Origin: Ascidiimonas meishanensis
Lineage (GTDB): Bacteria; Bacteroidota; Bacteroidia; Flavobacteriales; Flavobacteriaceae
Direction: 5' to 3'
Assembly (NCBI RefSeq): GCF_037782385.1
Contig: NZ_JBBEXD010000011.1
Span: 1-64,000 of the forward strand
DNA: 64,000 nucleotides
This document shows positions 1-8,814 of the stretch, one piece after another. How positions within the stretch are numbered: position 1 is the first letter of the stretch; each line of letters opens with the position of its first letter. The notes under the pieces were generated by a model that saw only the letters and a program-made list of their open reading frames with translations, was not told the origin of the DNA and searched no databases. The position numbers were made by a program, and so were the translations under genes.

Positions 1-3000
1 ATCTGGATTACCGTCACTGTCGCTATCAGTATCGGTAGCATCGTCTGGATCATCAGACAAACTAGTTACCGGATTGTTATTTGGATCTTCGCCAGTTACC
101 GTGGCTCTATTGGTAAAACTTCCTGCATCTATATCTGCTTGCGTAATTGTATAAGTAGCTGTAAAAGCTCCAACATTAGTGGTGCCTGGGGCTAAAATAG
201 CTAATGAACCACTGGTTACTGTTACTAGTGGATCTGTTATTACAATATTGGTCAAAGTTACATTTCCAGAATTTGAAACTCTAAATACATAATTAATGGT
301 ATCGCCAACATCTATTCTTCCATCACCTCCATCATTCAAGGTATCTACCTTTGTGATGGTAAGCTCTGGTTGTTGCAGAATAGTTGTTACGGTAGGATCA
401 TCTGGATTACCATCACTATCGCTATCAGTATCGGTAGCATCGTCTGGGTCATCAGACAAGCTAGTCAATGGATTACCATTAGGGTCTTCTCCAAATACTG
501 TTGCGCTATTAGTAAAGCTTCCGGCATCAATATCTGCTTGGGTAATGGTGTAAGTAGCTGTGAATGTTGTATTATCACTTGCACCAGCTGCTAAACTTAC
601 CAAGGGACCGCCAATTACTGTTACCAAAGGATCTGTTACGGTAATGTTTGTTACTGGCACATTTCCTGTATTAGTTACTGTAAATACATAATTAATGGTA
701 TCACCTACATCTACTCTTCCATCACCGCCATCATCAATAGTATCTACCTTTGTAATAACTATATTTGGGCTAATATCTTCTCTCCAGTTTGGTTCTCCGC
801 CAGGAGAATCCGTATCAGGAAATGGATTGCTAGCAGTTTGACCATTATTTGTTGGGTTGGTTACTGCATTAGGCGTTGTATTGTCATAATTATCAAAATT
901 ATCATCAAGACCATCTGCATCCGCATCGGTTCCAGCAGGATCTGTATTTGCGGTACCATCATCATCCGTATCATATGCTTCTATGGTATCACTTTCACCA
1001 TCTCCATCAGAATCGGTATCCAAATAATCTGGTATCGCATCGCTGTTAGCTAATGTTCCATCTGTATTTTCCGGAGTTATTGGATTTGCATCATACGTAT
1101 CATCTACTCCGTTACCATCAAGATCATCACCAGATGGTGTAAGATAGGCGGCTGTACTTTGTCCTTCAATATTATCTACAATTCCGTCATTATCCGCATC
1201 AATATCTAAATAATTAGGATTACTGTCTATATCTGAATTAAGTGGATTAAAACTTACTCCTGCTCCATCAACTCCCCCGTCTTCAGCCGCATCTGGAATT
1301 CCGTTTGATCCAACTGCACCATCAACTCTGCCATCATTATCTGCATCGGTAAGACCAGCTCCACTTTCAATAATATCAAGAATACCATCATTATCACTAT
1401 CAAGATCAAGGTTATTTGCAATACCATCTCCATCTGAATCTATAGATGGACAATCCCAAGTAAAATCCGTAAATAATATAGTTATCTGACTATTATCTGT
1501 GTTGAATGTAAGATTGGAATACGTTATTGTTATTGTATCAACTGGATCAAGGAAAGTGAAATTTAAATCCCCGTCATCACTTACAGGTGCTGGTGGATTG
1601 GTAGGAATAAAAGATGATCCATCATAAATACCTATACCCGTATTTTGAATAGCTGATCCGTTGTTAAAGTTAAGCGTTACCGGATTTCCATTATTTGTAG
1701 CTGTTGCTGTAATTCGTTCTCGATATAATGGATAATCAGCGACATCATCACTTGCATCAATATCAACAATACTAAAATTCAAGTTAGTTACCGGTTGTGA
1801 GAATACAAATGTGTATGTTATTTGTTCCCCATTATCCAATTCATTAATTCTACCTATTACCTGTAGACCTGCTTTCCCATTTATGTCTGTAGCATACCTA
1901 GAAACAAAATTATTAGTAATTCCAGCTGTAATAGCGCTCGTTGCACTAAAAGTAACTCCGTTAATCGTAGTTGAAGCTGTATTAGGATTGCCAGGCGTTG
2001 GGTCTGCTTGAGGATTTCCTGTCCATGTGGCCGTATCCCAATCAAGTATATTTGCTGGAGAACAATTAAGTTCTTGATTATCTGTTATACCATCATTATC
2101 ATCATCTAAGTCTGCGTTATCTGGCACTCCATCACCATCAGTATCTGGAGCTACTGTAATAAATACGGTAGCAGTTGCACAAACTTGGGGTGCAACAGCC
2201 GTATTACATACTTGATAGTTCAATGTAACCGTAGTTCCTTCTTCACCAGCTGCTGGTGTATAGGTAAGCTCGCCTGTAGATGGGTCTAAAATTATAGTAC
2301 CAGCTGCATTTCCTGTTCCTAAATTCGTTAAGGAAACACTTCCCCCAGGGATAAAATCATCATTAGCTAGAATATTCACCGTTCCTGAAAGACCTATCCC
2401 TACCAATAATGCATCATTCTTGGCAGTTGGCGCTAAAGGAAAAGGATCTGTTGCATCTGGGTTTCCATCATTATCATCATCGTCATCACAACTATCTGCA
2501 TCTCCATCTAAATCAGTATCTGGGTTCACTGTTGTAACATCTGCCGTAGTTCCTGTATATCCATCAGATCCAGAAGTTACTACACCATTATTGTCTACTG
2601 CTACGGGAGCACTTCCAAGAAAACCATCATCATCTCCATCTGTAAATCCTGCTTCTACGGTATCAAAACATCCGTCACCATCGGCATCAACTTCAAGAAA
2701 GTCTGGAATACCATCTGGGGTATCCTCTGAATCAGCAGTTGTATAGTTTACAATACCACTATTTTCTTGTCCAGCATTCTGCACTGCATCTGGAACACCA
2801 TCTGTTCCAATAGCACCATCAACTATCCCGTTGGTATGCGCTTGACCATGCCCTGCCTCTACCGCATCATAAATACCATCATTATCACTGTCAAGGTCTA
2901 AATGATTAGGGACTCCATCATTATCAGCATCATAAACATCAGGAATACCATCACTATTTGTATCTGTATAATTTGTTGTAGATCCATCGCCTCCGTTTCC

Positions 3001-6000
3001 ATTGTCAACAGAATCTATATAATTAGGCAAACCATCACCATCTTCATCTCCAAAGGGATCATTACCACCAGAAAATTCATCACTATCCAGCACCCCATCA
3101 TTATCGTCATCAAAATCAACATCGTCTGGCACACCATCTCCATCCGCATCATTAACATCTCTATAGTCCACATCGCCTCCTGCTCCCAGATCACTATCTG
3201 TATCTGGTAATGTAGATGGATTAAGACCGTTCTGAGCTGCTCCGGCATCAGTGATTCCATCAGGATTGGTATCAAAAGCATCATCTATACCGTCAAAATC
3301 TGTATCCGTATTTGATAATACGGTCCCTCCAAAGGCTTCTTCAATATCCTGAATACCATCATTATCACTATCATTATCTAGATAATCTGGAACTGTATCT
3401 GAATTTACAAGTGCTCCATCTGAATTTATTACTTCTGTGTTATCAAAACCATCACCATATGCAGTATCAATACCAGTAGAACCTACTGCACCAGCTCTTG
3501 GTATATATCCTGTAGTACTTTGAGCTTCTATGTTATCTGGAATACCATCATTATCTGAATCTAAATCAAATTGATTTGGAATATTGTCACCATCTGTATC
3601 AAATTCTGGTTGAACATTACCATCATTGTTTCCGATTCCTGGATCATTATCATTATCATCTAAAATTGCAGGCACCCCATCCCCATCCACATCAGCCTGC
3701 GGGTCTAATCCTCCATTTTCAGTAGTATCAAGAATACCATCATTATCATCATCTAAATCTACACTATCCTCTACACCATCTCCATCCCAATCTAATGGAT
3801 TCGGTTGTATTTCACATCCAAAACCATCATTTTGTCCTGAAGGATCTGCTTCAAAAACTTGGGTGAAGTCAATAGCACCAGATGTGTTTGCTACTGTATT
3901 AACAATATCAACTATTCTAAAAATATTACCACTACTGTTACTAAATGCGTAGAAATTCCCATCTCGGTCTTGCCAGGCGGCACCCCAACCACCTCCCGGA
4001 GGAGCTGTACTTCCAACAAAGTTTAAATTTCTTGTTTGAGAAGCTCCTGTGTCTGCATTAATAATATAGAGTTGCGAACCGCTAACGCCGTAAATAAAAT
4101 TACCCACTACTGCATAATCAGCAGGTGACGCCCCAATAGCTGGAACTACATCAATTTCTATAACTGGAAGTGTTGCTGGATAAGAAGCTATTCCCGTCAC
4201 ATCAAATTTCACAATTCTATTATTATTTACAAAACCCACAAATTGCTCTATTGCAAAAGATGTATTATTGAAATTTCTTGTATTACCTGAAAGATTTATT
4301 TGTCCGACAAAATTAAAAGAGTTAACAGGGTCATATACTCTAATGGAAGAACCTCCAGTAGAAGAGTACACATAATTAGTTACTGCACTATAGGAAGAAT
4401 TACTAGCAGAACCATTACTTACACCTTGTAAAGCACCTACCAATATATACTCTGCTATAAAGGGGTTGTATCTAAAAACTTCTGCAAGACCATTGCCTGA
4501 ATTACCTCTTGTTTGATACAATTGGTTGATAGGACCACATATTAAGCCCGCATTATTAAAATCGTCTCTATAATCAACATCTCCCCCAGAAACCAACACA
4601 TCTCCATCTAAGTCGGAAAAATTATCTGTCTGGGTATTATCAAAACTACCATTAGGGTCTGAGTAATCATCAGCAGCAGTATCTGTTGCAGCATCAAGAC
4701 CATTTGCTCCTACATTGCCTGTTAAAACAATACTAGCTTCATCTGTATCTGATGACACATCATTATCACTATTCAAATCCAGAAAATCTGGATTATCAAA
4801 ACCATCTGTATTAACCGGACTAATACCTTCACCAGCTCCGGGAGCACTTTCATAAGAATCATCCAATCCATTACCATCTCCATCTCCAGAAGGGGCAATA
4901 TAGCCTGTGGTGGTTTGAGCTTCTATATTATCTGGAATCCCATCATTATCGCTATCCAAGTCTAAATGATTTGGAATACCATCTAAATCTTCATCAAAAG
5001 CGTCTGGTACATTGTCACCGTTACTATCTGTATAATTTGTTGAAGAGCCATCACCAGCTCCCCCACCATCTGCAACATCTTCAAAATTGGCTATCCCATC
5101 ACCATCTTCATCACCAAAAGGATCTAAACCAACATATTCATCGGTATCTAAAATTCCGTCATTATCATCGTCTATATCAGTATCATCTGCAACCGCATCT
5201 CCATCTGTATTTGGAATAATTGCTGTAAGCAATCCATCACTAGTAAAAATTGCACCTCCTGGAAGCAAATCAATGCCTCCCGTAGCCGCTGGAGTATTTG
5301 TTGGGTTTAATGTGAAATCTGTTGATACCGCATCATCTGGTAAAACAACATATCCATAGAAAGGTTGTCCGGCTGTAATCCCTAAATCTTGAAGAGAAAT
5401 ATAGGTACCTCTAACTTGTTGTGTTCCTCCATTATCTGATGGCCTGAAATTAGCATCCCCATTATCTGGATCTCTTTCAAAAATCACATAATTAACAGGT
5501 TTTAAATTCGCTCCAAATTGACTTAAATTTACAGTAACAAGAGAACCAAACGCAGTAGGATTTCCACTTCCATCTATAGCAGTTACTGCAGCTATTTTAA
5601 AATTATCGTTACCGTTTCGTTCAAAAACAGCAAACCCCGAATTTGCTGGGTTGGCAGAAGTAAAACCATTGGTGAATATAAAATCTATTCTTTCAATATT
5701 ACTGTAATGAATGCTTCCAGCATTCGAGTTCACAAAGAATTCATCGGAACCTATATTCAAGGTTAACGAATTAAACGATTGCTCGATACTAGGCAAATAT
5801 TGTGGTCTAAGCGTCCTATTATTTCCAGCACTGGATTCTAATTCAGCCCAAATTATTTCTTTATCACCTGTCACTAAGGCATTATTAACTCTCCTTACAA
5901 AAACCAAATCTGCTTGTGATTCAAAATTAAAAGTTGCCGCGCCTACAGTCATACTGTTTACAGTAGATAAATTATAATCATTATCTGTGGTTGTAGCTGA

Positions 6001-6213
6001 GGCGAAAAATAAATTAAATGTAGTTCCCGTAGGATAGGTTCCTGTATTACCAGCCCCAGCTATACTGTAATCATTTGAAGCATCGTTGACATCAACATAA
6101 GAAGCATTTATAGATGCTACTGGAGTGCCTTGTGAATACATATTTATCCCATAGAAAAACAGGGAAATTGTAAAGAAAACAGCATTAAAATTGCGAAAAG
6201 TAGTAATTTTCAT
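1..6213 (-). CDS. Giant secreted surface protein with Asp-rich thrombospondin-3-like and DUF11-type repeats (partial, 3' end outside window)
   Basis: The frame stays open from the ATG at 6213 to base 1, giving 2071 codons without a stop. Residues 1-27 form a signal peptide (basic start, long hydrophobic stretch, ending YSQG). After a non-repetitive region, more than twenty calcium-binding-type motifs of the form DSDNDGIPD begin near residue 335 and run to about 1800. Between them lie a beta-propeller-like stretch (about 553-800) and a cadherin-like segment (about 1262-1352). From about residue 1815 comes a DUF11-like repeat starting TKVDT and ending DSDSDGNPD; it recurs with a 399-bp (133-residue) period at the left edge. 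Such proteins in Flavobacteriia are usually T9SS-secreted adhesins whose sorting domain sits at the C terminus, here not visible. The surface role is inferred. I found no clear promoter in 6214-6468. Confidence 0.9.
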   Translation of the reverse strand, partial: MKITTFRNFNAVFFTISLFFYGINMYSQGTPVASINASYVDVNDASNDYSIAGAGNTGTYPTGTTFNLFFASATTTDNDYNLSTVNSMTVGAATFNFESQADLVFVRRVNNALVTGDKEIIWAELESSAGNNRTLRPQYLPSIEQSFNSLTLNIGSDEFFVNSNAGSIHYSNIERIDFIFTNGFTSANPANSGFAVFERNGNDNFKIAAVTAIDGSGNPTAFGSLVTVNLSQFGANLKPVNYVIFERDPDNGDANFRPSDNGGTQQVRGTYISLQDLGITAGQPFYGYVVLPDDAVSTDFTLNPTNTPAATGGIDLLPGGAIFTSDGLLTAIIPNTDGDAVADDTDIDDDNDGILDTDEYVGLDPFGDEDGDGIANFEDVADGGGAGDGSSTNYTDSNGDNVPDAFDEDLDGIPNHLDLDSDNDGIPDNIEAQTTTGYIAPSGDGDGNGLDDSYESAPGAGEGISPVNTDGFDNPDFLDLNSDNDVSSDTDEASIVLTGNVGANGLDAATDTAADDYSDPNGSFDNTQTDNFSDLDGDVLVSGGDVDYRDDFNNAGLICGPINQLYQTRGNSGNGLAEVFRYNPFIAEYILVGALQGVSNGSASNSSYSAVTNYVYSSTGGSSIRVYDPVNSFNFVGQINLSGNTRNFNNTSFAIEQFVGFVNNNRIVKFDVTGIASYPATLPVIEIDVVPAIGASPADYAVVGNFIYGVSGSQLYIINADTGASQTRNLNFVGSTAPPGGGWGAAWQDRDGNFYAFSNSSGNIFRIVDIVNTVANTSGAIDFTQVFEADPSGQNDGFGCEIQPNPLDWDGDGVEDSVDLDDDNDGILDTTENGGLDPQADVDGDGVPAILDDNDNDPGIGNNDGNVQPEFDTDGDNIPNQFDLDSDNDGIPDNIEAQSTTGYIPRAGAVGSTGIDTAYGDGFDNTEVINSDGALVNSDTVPDYLDNDSDNDGIQDIEEAFGGTVLSNTDTDFDGIDDAFDTNPDGITDAGAAQNGLNPSTLPDTDSDLGAGGDVDYRDVNDADGDGVPDDVDFDDDNDGVLDSDEFSGGNDPFGDEDGDGLPNYIDSVDNGNGGDGSTTNYTDTNSDGIPDVYDADNDGVPNHLDLDSDNDGIYDAVEAGHGQAHTNGIVDGAIGTDGVPDAVQNAGQENSGIVNYTTADSEDTPDGIPDFLEVDADGDGCFDTVEAGFTDGDDDGFLGSAPVAVDNNGVVTSGSDGYTGTTADVTTVNPDTDLDGDADSCDDDDDNDGNPDATDPFPLAPTAKNDALLVGIGLSGTVNILANDDFIPGGSVSLTNLGTGNAAGTIILDPSTGELTYTPAAGEEGTTVTLNYQVCNTAVAPQVCATATVFITVAPDTDGDGVPDNADLDDDNDGITDNQELNCSPANILDWDTATWTGNPQADPTPGNPNTASTTINGVTFSATSAITAGITNNFVSRYATDINGKAGLQVIGRINELDNGEQITYTFVFSQPVTNLNFSIVDIDASDDVADYPLYRERITATATNNGNPVTLNFNNGSAIQNTGIGIYDGSSFIPTNPPAPVSDDGDLNFTFLDPVDTITITYSNLTFNTDNSQITILFTDFTWDCPSIDSDGDGIANNLDLDSDNDGILDIIESGAGLTDADNDGRVDGAVGSNGIPDAAEDGGVDGAGVSFNPLNSDIDSNPNYLDIDADNDGIVDNIEGQSTAAYLTPSGDDLDGNGVDDTYDANPITPENTDGTLANSDAIPDYLDTDSDGDGESDTIEAYDTDDDGTANTDPAGTDADADGLDDNFDNYDNTTPNAVTNPTNNGQTASNPFPDTDSPGGEPNWREDISPNIVITKVDTIDDGGDGRVDVGDTINYVFTVTNTGNVPVTNITVTDPLVTVIGGPLVSLAAGASDNTTFTATYTITQADIDAGSFTNSATVFGEDPNGNPLTSLSDDPDDATDTDSDSDGNPDDPTVTTILQQPELTITKVDTLNDGGDGRIDVGDTINYVFRVSNSGNVTLTNIVITDPLVTVTSGSLAILAPGTTNVGAFTATYTITQADIDAGSFTNRATVTGEDPNNNPVTSLSDDPDDATDTDSDSDGNPD

Positions 6214-6468
6214 AGGCCTGAAGTATTTCTTTTATATACCTTTTACGTAAGATAAATCAGATTAATAATATTGAGGGAATAGAAGAATTTCATTGTGCAA
6301 GCATTATTTGCTTCGTCTTAAAAGTCACTAAAATAGTAAGCAAGGTCTCATTATTCAAATGATCTTGTAAACAAAATCTTAATATTTAGACAAAATGAAT
6401 AAAATCATCGACGAAATACGCTTTACAAGAACGTCTTTAATTAAGAGAAAGATATTAAAGTAAAATAG

Positions 6469-6476
6469 TATTTTTG
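6469..6476 (+). promoter_or_regulatory. Bacteroidota -7 promoter element upstream of prfC
   Basis: TATTTTTG matches the TAnnTTTG consensus 21 bases before the prfC start codon. No clear TTTG -33 element was found at the usual distance. The rest of 6214-6497 contains no gene I can support. Confidence 0.5.
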
Positions 6477-6497
6477 CCGCATAATTAGCAAGAATTA

Positions 6498-8087
6498 ATG
6501 AGCCTATTAAACGAAATCTCAAAAAGGAGAACATTTGGAATTATATCCCACCCCGATGCTGGTAAAACTACATTAACGGAAAAACTATTATTGTTTGGAG
6601 GAGCTATTCAGGAAGCCGGTGCCGTAAAAAGTAATAAAATAAAAAAAGGTGCCACCAGTGATTTCATGGAAATAGAACGTCAAAGAGGAATTTCCGTAGC
6701 AACTTCTGTTCTTGCATTTAATTATAGAGAGAAAAAAATAAATATTCTTGACACCCCTGGGCACAAAGACTTTGCAGAAGATACTTTTAGAACACTTACT
6801 GCGGTAGATAGCGTGATTGTTGTAATTGATGTTGCCAAAGGTGTTGAAGAACAAACGGAAAAGTTGGTGGAAGTATGTAGGATGCGAAACATCCCAATGA
6901 TTGTTTTTATCAATAAATTGGATCGTGAAGGAAAAGATGCATTTGATCTCTTAGATGAAGTAGAGAAGAAACTAGGTCTTACCGTGGTTCCCTTAAGCTT
7001 CCCCATAGGAATGGGTTATGATTTTAAAGGGATATATAATGTTTGGGAGAAAAATATCAATTTGTTTAGTGGAGATAGTAAAAAGAATATTGAAGAAACC
7101 ATTGCTTTTGATGATGTAAACGACCCATCACTCAATACTATTATAGGAGAACAACAAGCAGAAAATCTTAGAGAAAATTTAGAATTAGTTTATGAAGTAT
7201 ATCCTTCTTTTGACAGAGATGCATATCTGAATGGAACCCTTCAACCTGTATTTTTTGGTTCTGCACTTAACAACTTTGGGGTACGGGAATTATTGGACTG
7301 TTTTGTGGATATTGCTCCCCCGCCCAGACCTAAAATGTCTGAAGAGCGCTTGGTAGAACCCAGTGAAAAAGACTTTAGTGGTTTTGTATTTAAAATCCAT
7401 GCAAATATGGATCCTAAACATAGAGACCGTCTAGCGTTTATTAAAATAGTATCTGGTACTTTTGAAAGAAACAAACCTTATTTACATGTTCGCAATCAAA
7501 AGAAATTAAAATTCTCAAGTCCAAATGCTTTTTTTGCAGAGAAAAAACAAATAGTTGATGTCTCTTATGCTGGTGATATTGTAGGACTTCATGATACTGG
7601 TAATTTTAAGATAGGTGACACTTTAACCTCAGGAGAAAATCTAAACTTCAAAGGCGTTCCAAGCTTTTCTCCAGAACACTTTAGATATATCAACAATGCA
7701 GACCCTATGAAAGCTAAGCAACTTATGAAGGGTATTGATCAATTAATGGATGAAGGTGTTGCACAACTTTTCACTCTTGATATGAATGGAAGAAAAGTGA
7801 TAGGCACGGTTGGAGCACTGCAATATGAAGTTATTCAGTATAGACTGGAACATGAATATGGCGCTAAATGCACCTATGAGAATTTCCCTGTTCATAAAGC
7901 ATGCTGGGTAGACCCGGAAGACCCCAAAAATGAAGAATTCTCTGAATTTAAAAGAGTAAAACAAAAATTTCTAGCCAAAGACAAACAAGAGCAATTAGTT
8001 TTTCTGGCCGATTCTCATTTTTCGTTAGAAATGACCAAACAGAAGTATCCTACTATTAAATTCCATTTAACCTCCGAATATAAGTAA
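6498..8087 (+). CDS. prfC: Peptide chain release factor 3
   Basis: This 529-residue translational GTPase recycles RF1 and RF2 from the ribosome after peptide release. The P-loop SHPDAGKTT lies at residues 17-25, the G3 motif DTPGH starts at 85 and the G4 motif NKLD at 139-142. The effector-region sequence RQRGISV follows the P-loop. The length matches full-length RF3, which separates it from EF-G (about 700 residues). The ATG at 6498 gives the canonical N terminus. It stands alone on the plus strand, and its stop lies 2 bases from the stop of the convergent DUF962 gene. Confidence 0.97.
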   Translation: MSLLNEISKRRTFGIISHPDAGKTTLTEKLLLFGGAIQEAGAVKSNKIKKGATSDFMEIERQRGISVATSVLAFNYREKKINILDTPGHKDFAEDTFRTLTAVDSVIVVIDVAKGVEEQTEKLVEVCRMRNIPMIVFINKLDREGKDAFDLLDEVEKKLGLTVVPLSFPIGMGYDFKGIYNVWEKNINLFSGDSKKNIEETIAFDDVNDPSLNTIIGEQQAENLRENLELVYEVYPSFDRDAYLNGTLQPVFFGSALNNFGVRELLDCFVDIAPPPRPKMSEERLVEPSEKDFSGFVFKIHANMDPKHRDRLAFIKIVSGTFERNKPYLHVRNQKKLKFSSPNAFFAEKKQIVDVSYAGDIVGLHDTGNFKIGDTLTSGENLNFKGVPSFSPEHFRYINNADPMKAKQLMKGIDQLMDEGVAQLFTLDMNGRKVIGTVGALQYEVIQYRLEHEYGAKCTYENFPVHKACWVDPEDPKNEEFSEFKRVKQKFLAKDKQEQLVFLADSHFSLEMTKQKYPTIKFHLTSEYK

Positions 8088-8089
8088 TG

Positions 8090-8419
8090 TTATCTTTTAT
8101 CTTTTGAAGCATCAAAAGTTTTGGTTCCTAATACTATTTCAAAAAAGAGCTTAAAATCAGATAGCAAACTCCACAAAGGATATTTAAAGGTTGCTGGTTT
8201 GTTTTTTTCAAAAAAATAATGACCTATCCATGCAAATCCGTAACCAGCTATGGGAACAAGTATCCAAATCCATCCAGCTCCCATAAATATAAAGATAAAA
8301 GTAAGGGCAAAAACAAGAAAGGTCCCAATAAAGTGTAGTATACGACTTGTTTTGTTCTTGTGTTCACTTAAATAGAACAAGTAAAATTCATTATAACTTT
8401 TTATCCGTTCACCTTTCAT
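8090..8419 (-). CDS. DUF962 / Mpo1-like small membrane protein
   Basis: This 109-residue protein matches the DUF962 (Mpo1-like, YGL010w-related) pattern: N-terminal FYLSEHKNKTSRILHFIGT, two or three hydrophobic segments (about 31-50 and 52-68), the motif GYGFAWIGHYFFEKNKPATF, and a C-terminal hydrophobic stretch. Yeast Mpo1 is an iron-dependent dioxygenase in alpha-oxidation of hydroxy fatty acids, and the conserved His residues (H29 and the H of WIGH) are visible. Function in bacteria is not established, so the enzymatic role is only suggested. It is convergent with prfC and lies downstream of the terminator of the rpo operon. Confidence 0.8.
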   Translation of the reverse strand: MKGERIKSYNEFYLFYLSEHKNKTSRILHFIGTFLVFALTFIFIFMGAGWIWILVPIAGYGFAWIGHYFFEKNKPATFKYPLWSLLSDFKLFFEIVLGTKTFDASKDKR

Positions 8420-8464
8420 AATTTACAATTTATGCTTGGAATACAAAATCTGATTAAAAGATAC

Positions 8465-8494
8465 AAAAAAGCCCGGATGATTTAACATCCGGGC
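8465..8494 (-). terminator. Intrinsic terminator of the rpoBC-DUF3467 transcript
   Basis: A perfect 9-bp stem (GCCCGGATG / CATCCGGGC, 8471-8479 with 8486-8494) has a 6-base loop and, on the minus strand, is followed by six T. It lies just after the DUF3467 stop codon, so it ends the long ribosomal protein/RNA polymerase transcript. Confidence 0.92.
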
Positions 8495-8502
8495 TCTTAT
8501 TA

Positions 8503-8814
8503 TTAAGCTTCTCCAGTTGGACCAAAATTTAATGGCAACGGAGGCTGTTCATAGTCTTTAATTTCTCCATGAGCGTTTTCAAAGCGTTGTACGTTATCAT
8601 TTAATGCTTTTAAAAACCTTTTGGCATGTTGAGGAGTTAATATAATTCTACTCTTCACCTTTGCTTTTGGGTTACCAGGCATAACCTTAATAAAGTCTAC
8701 CACAAATTCTGATACCGAATGGTTGATTATAGCCAGATTAGAATAAATTCCTTCTGCTATTTTCTCATCCAATTCAATATTAATCTGCCCCTCTTGCTTT
8801 TCTTGCTCACTCAT
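8503..8814 (-). CDS. DUF3467 family protein
   Basis: The 103-residue acidic protein starts MSEQEKQEGQINIELDEK and contains the typical DUF3467 core (EGIYSNLAIINHS, FVVDFIKVMPG, RIILTPQHAKRFLKAL). The biochemical role is unknown. Its ATG overlaps the rpoC stop by one base (TAATG), which implies translational coupling and the same transcript. The steady position after rpoC in Bacteroidota hints at a link with transcription, but this is inference. Confidence 0.88.
   Translation of the reverse strand: MSEQEKQEGQINIELDEKIAEGIYSNLAIINHSVSEFVVDFIKVMPGNPKAKVKSRIILTPQHAKRFLKALNDNVQRFENAHGEIKDYEQPPLPLNFGPTGEA

Noticed and set aside
1..5200. Regular short repeats that could suggest a CRISPR array
   Set aside because: The repeats are coding, in frame, variable in spacing and encode DxDxDG motifs; no constant repeat with unique spacers exists.
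296..5977. Many plus-strand open frames rich in Ser, Pro, Ile and His over the first 6 kb
   Set aside because: They are antisense to the giant Asp-rich repeat gene; the repeated GATGAT-type codons give open, low-complexity frames on the other strand.
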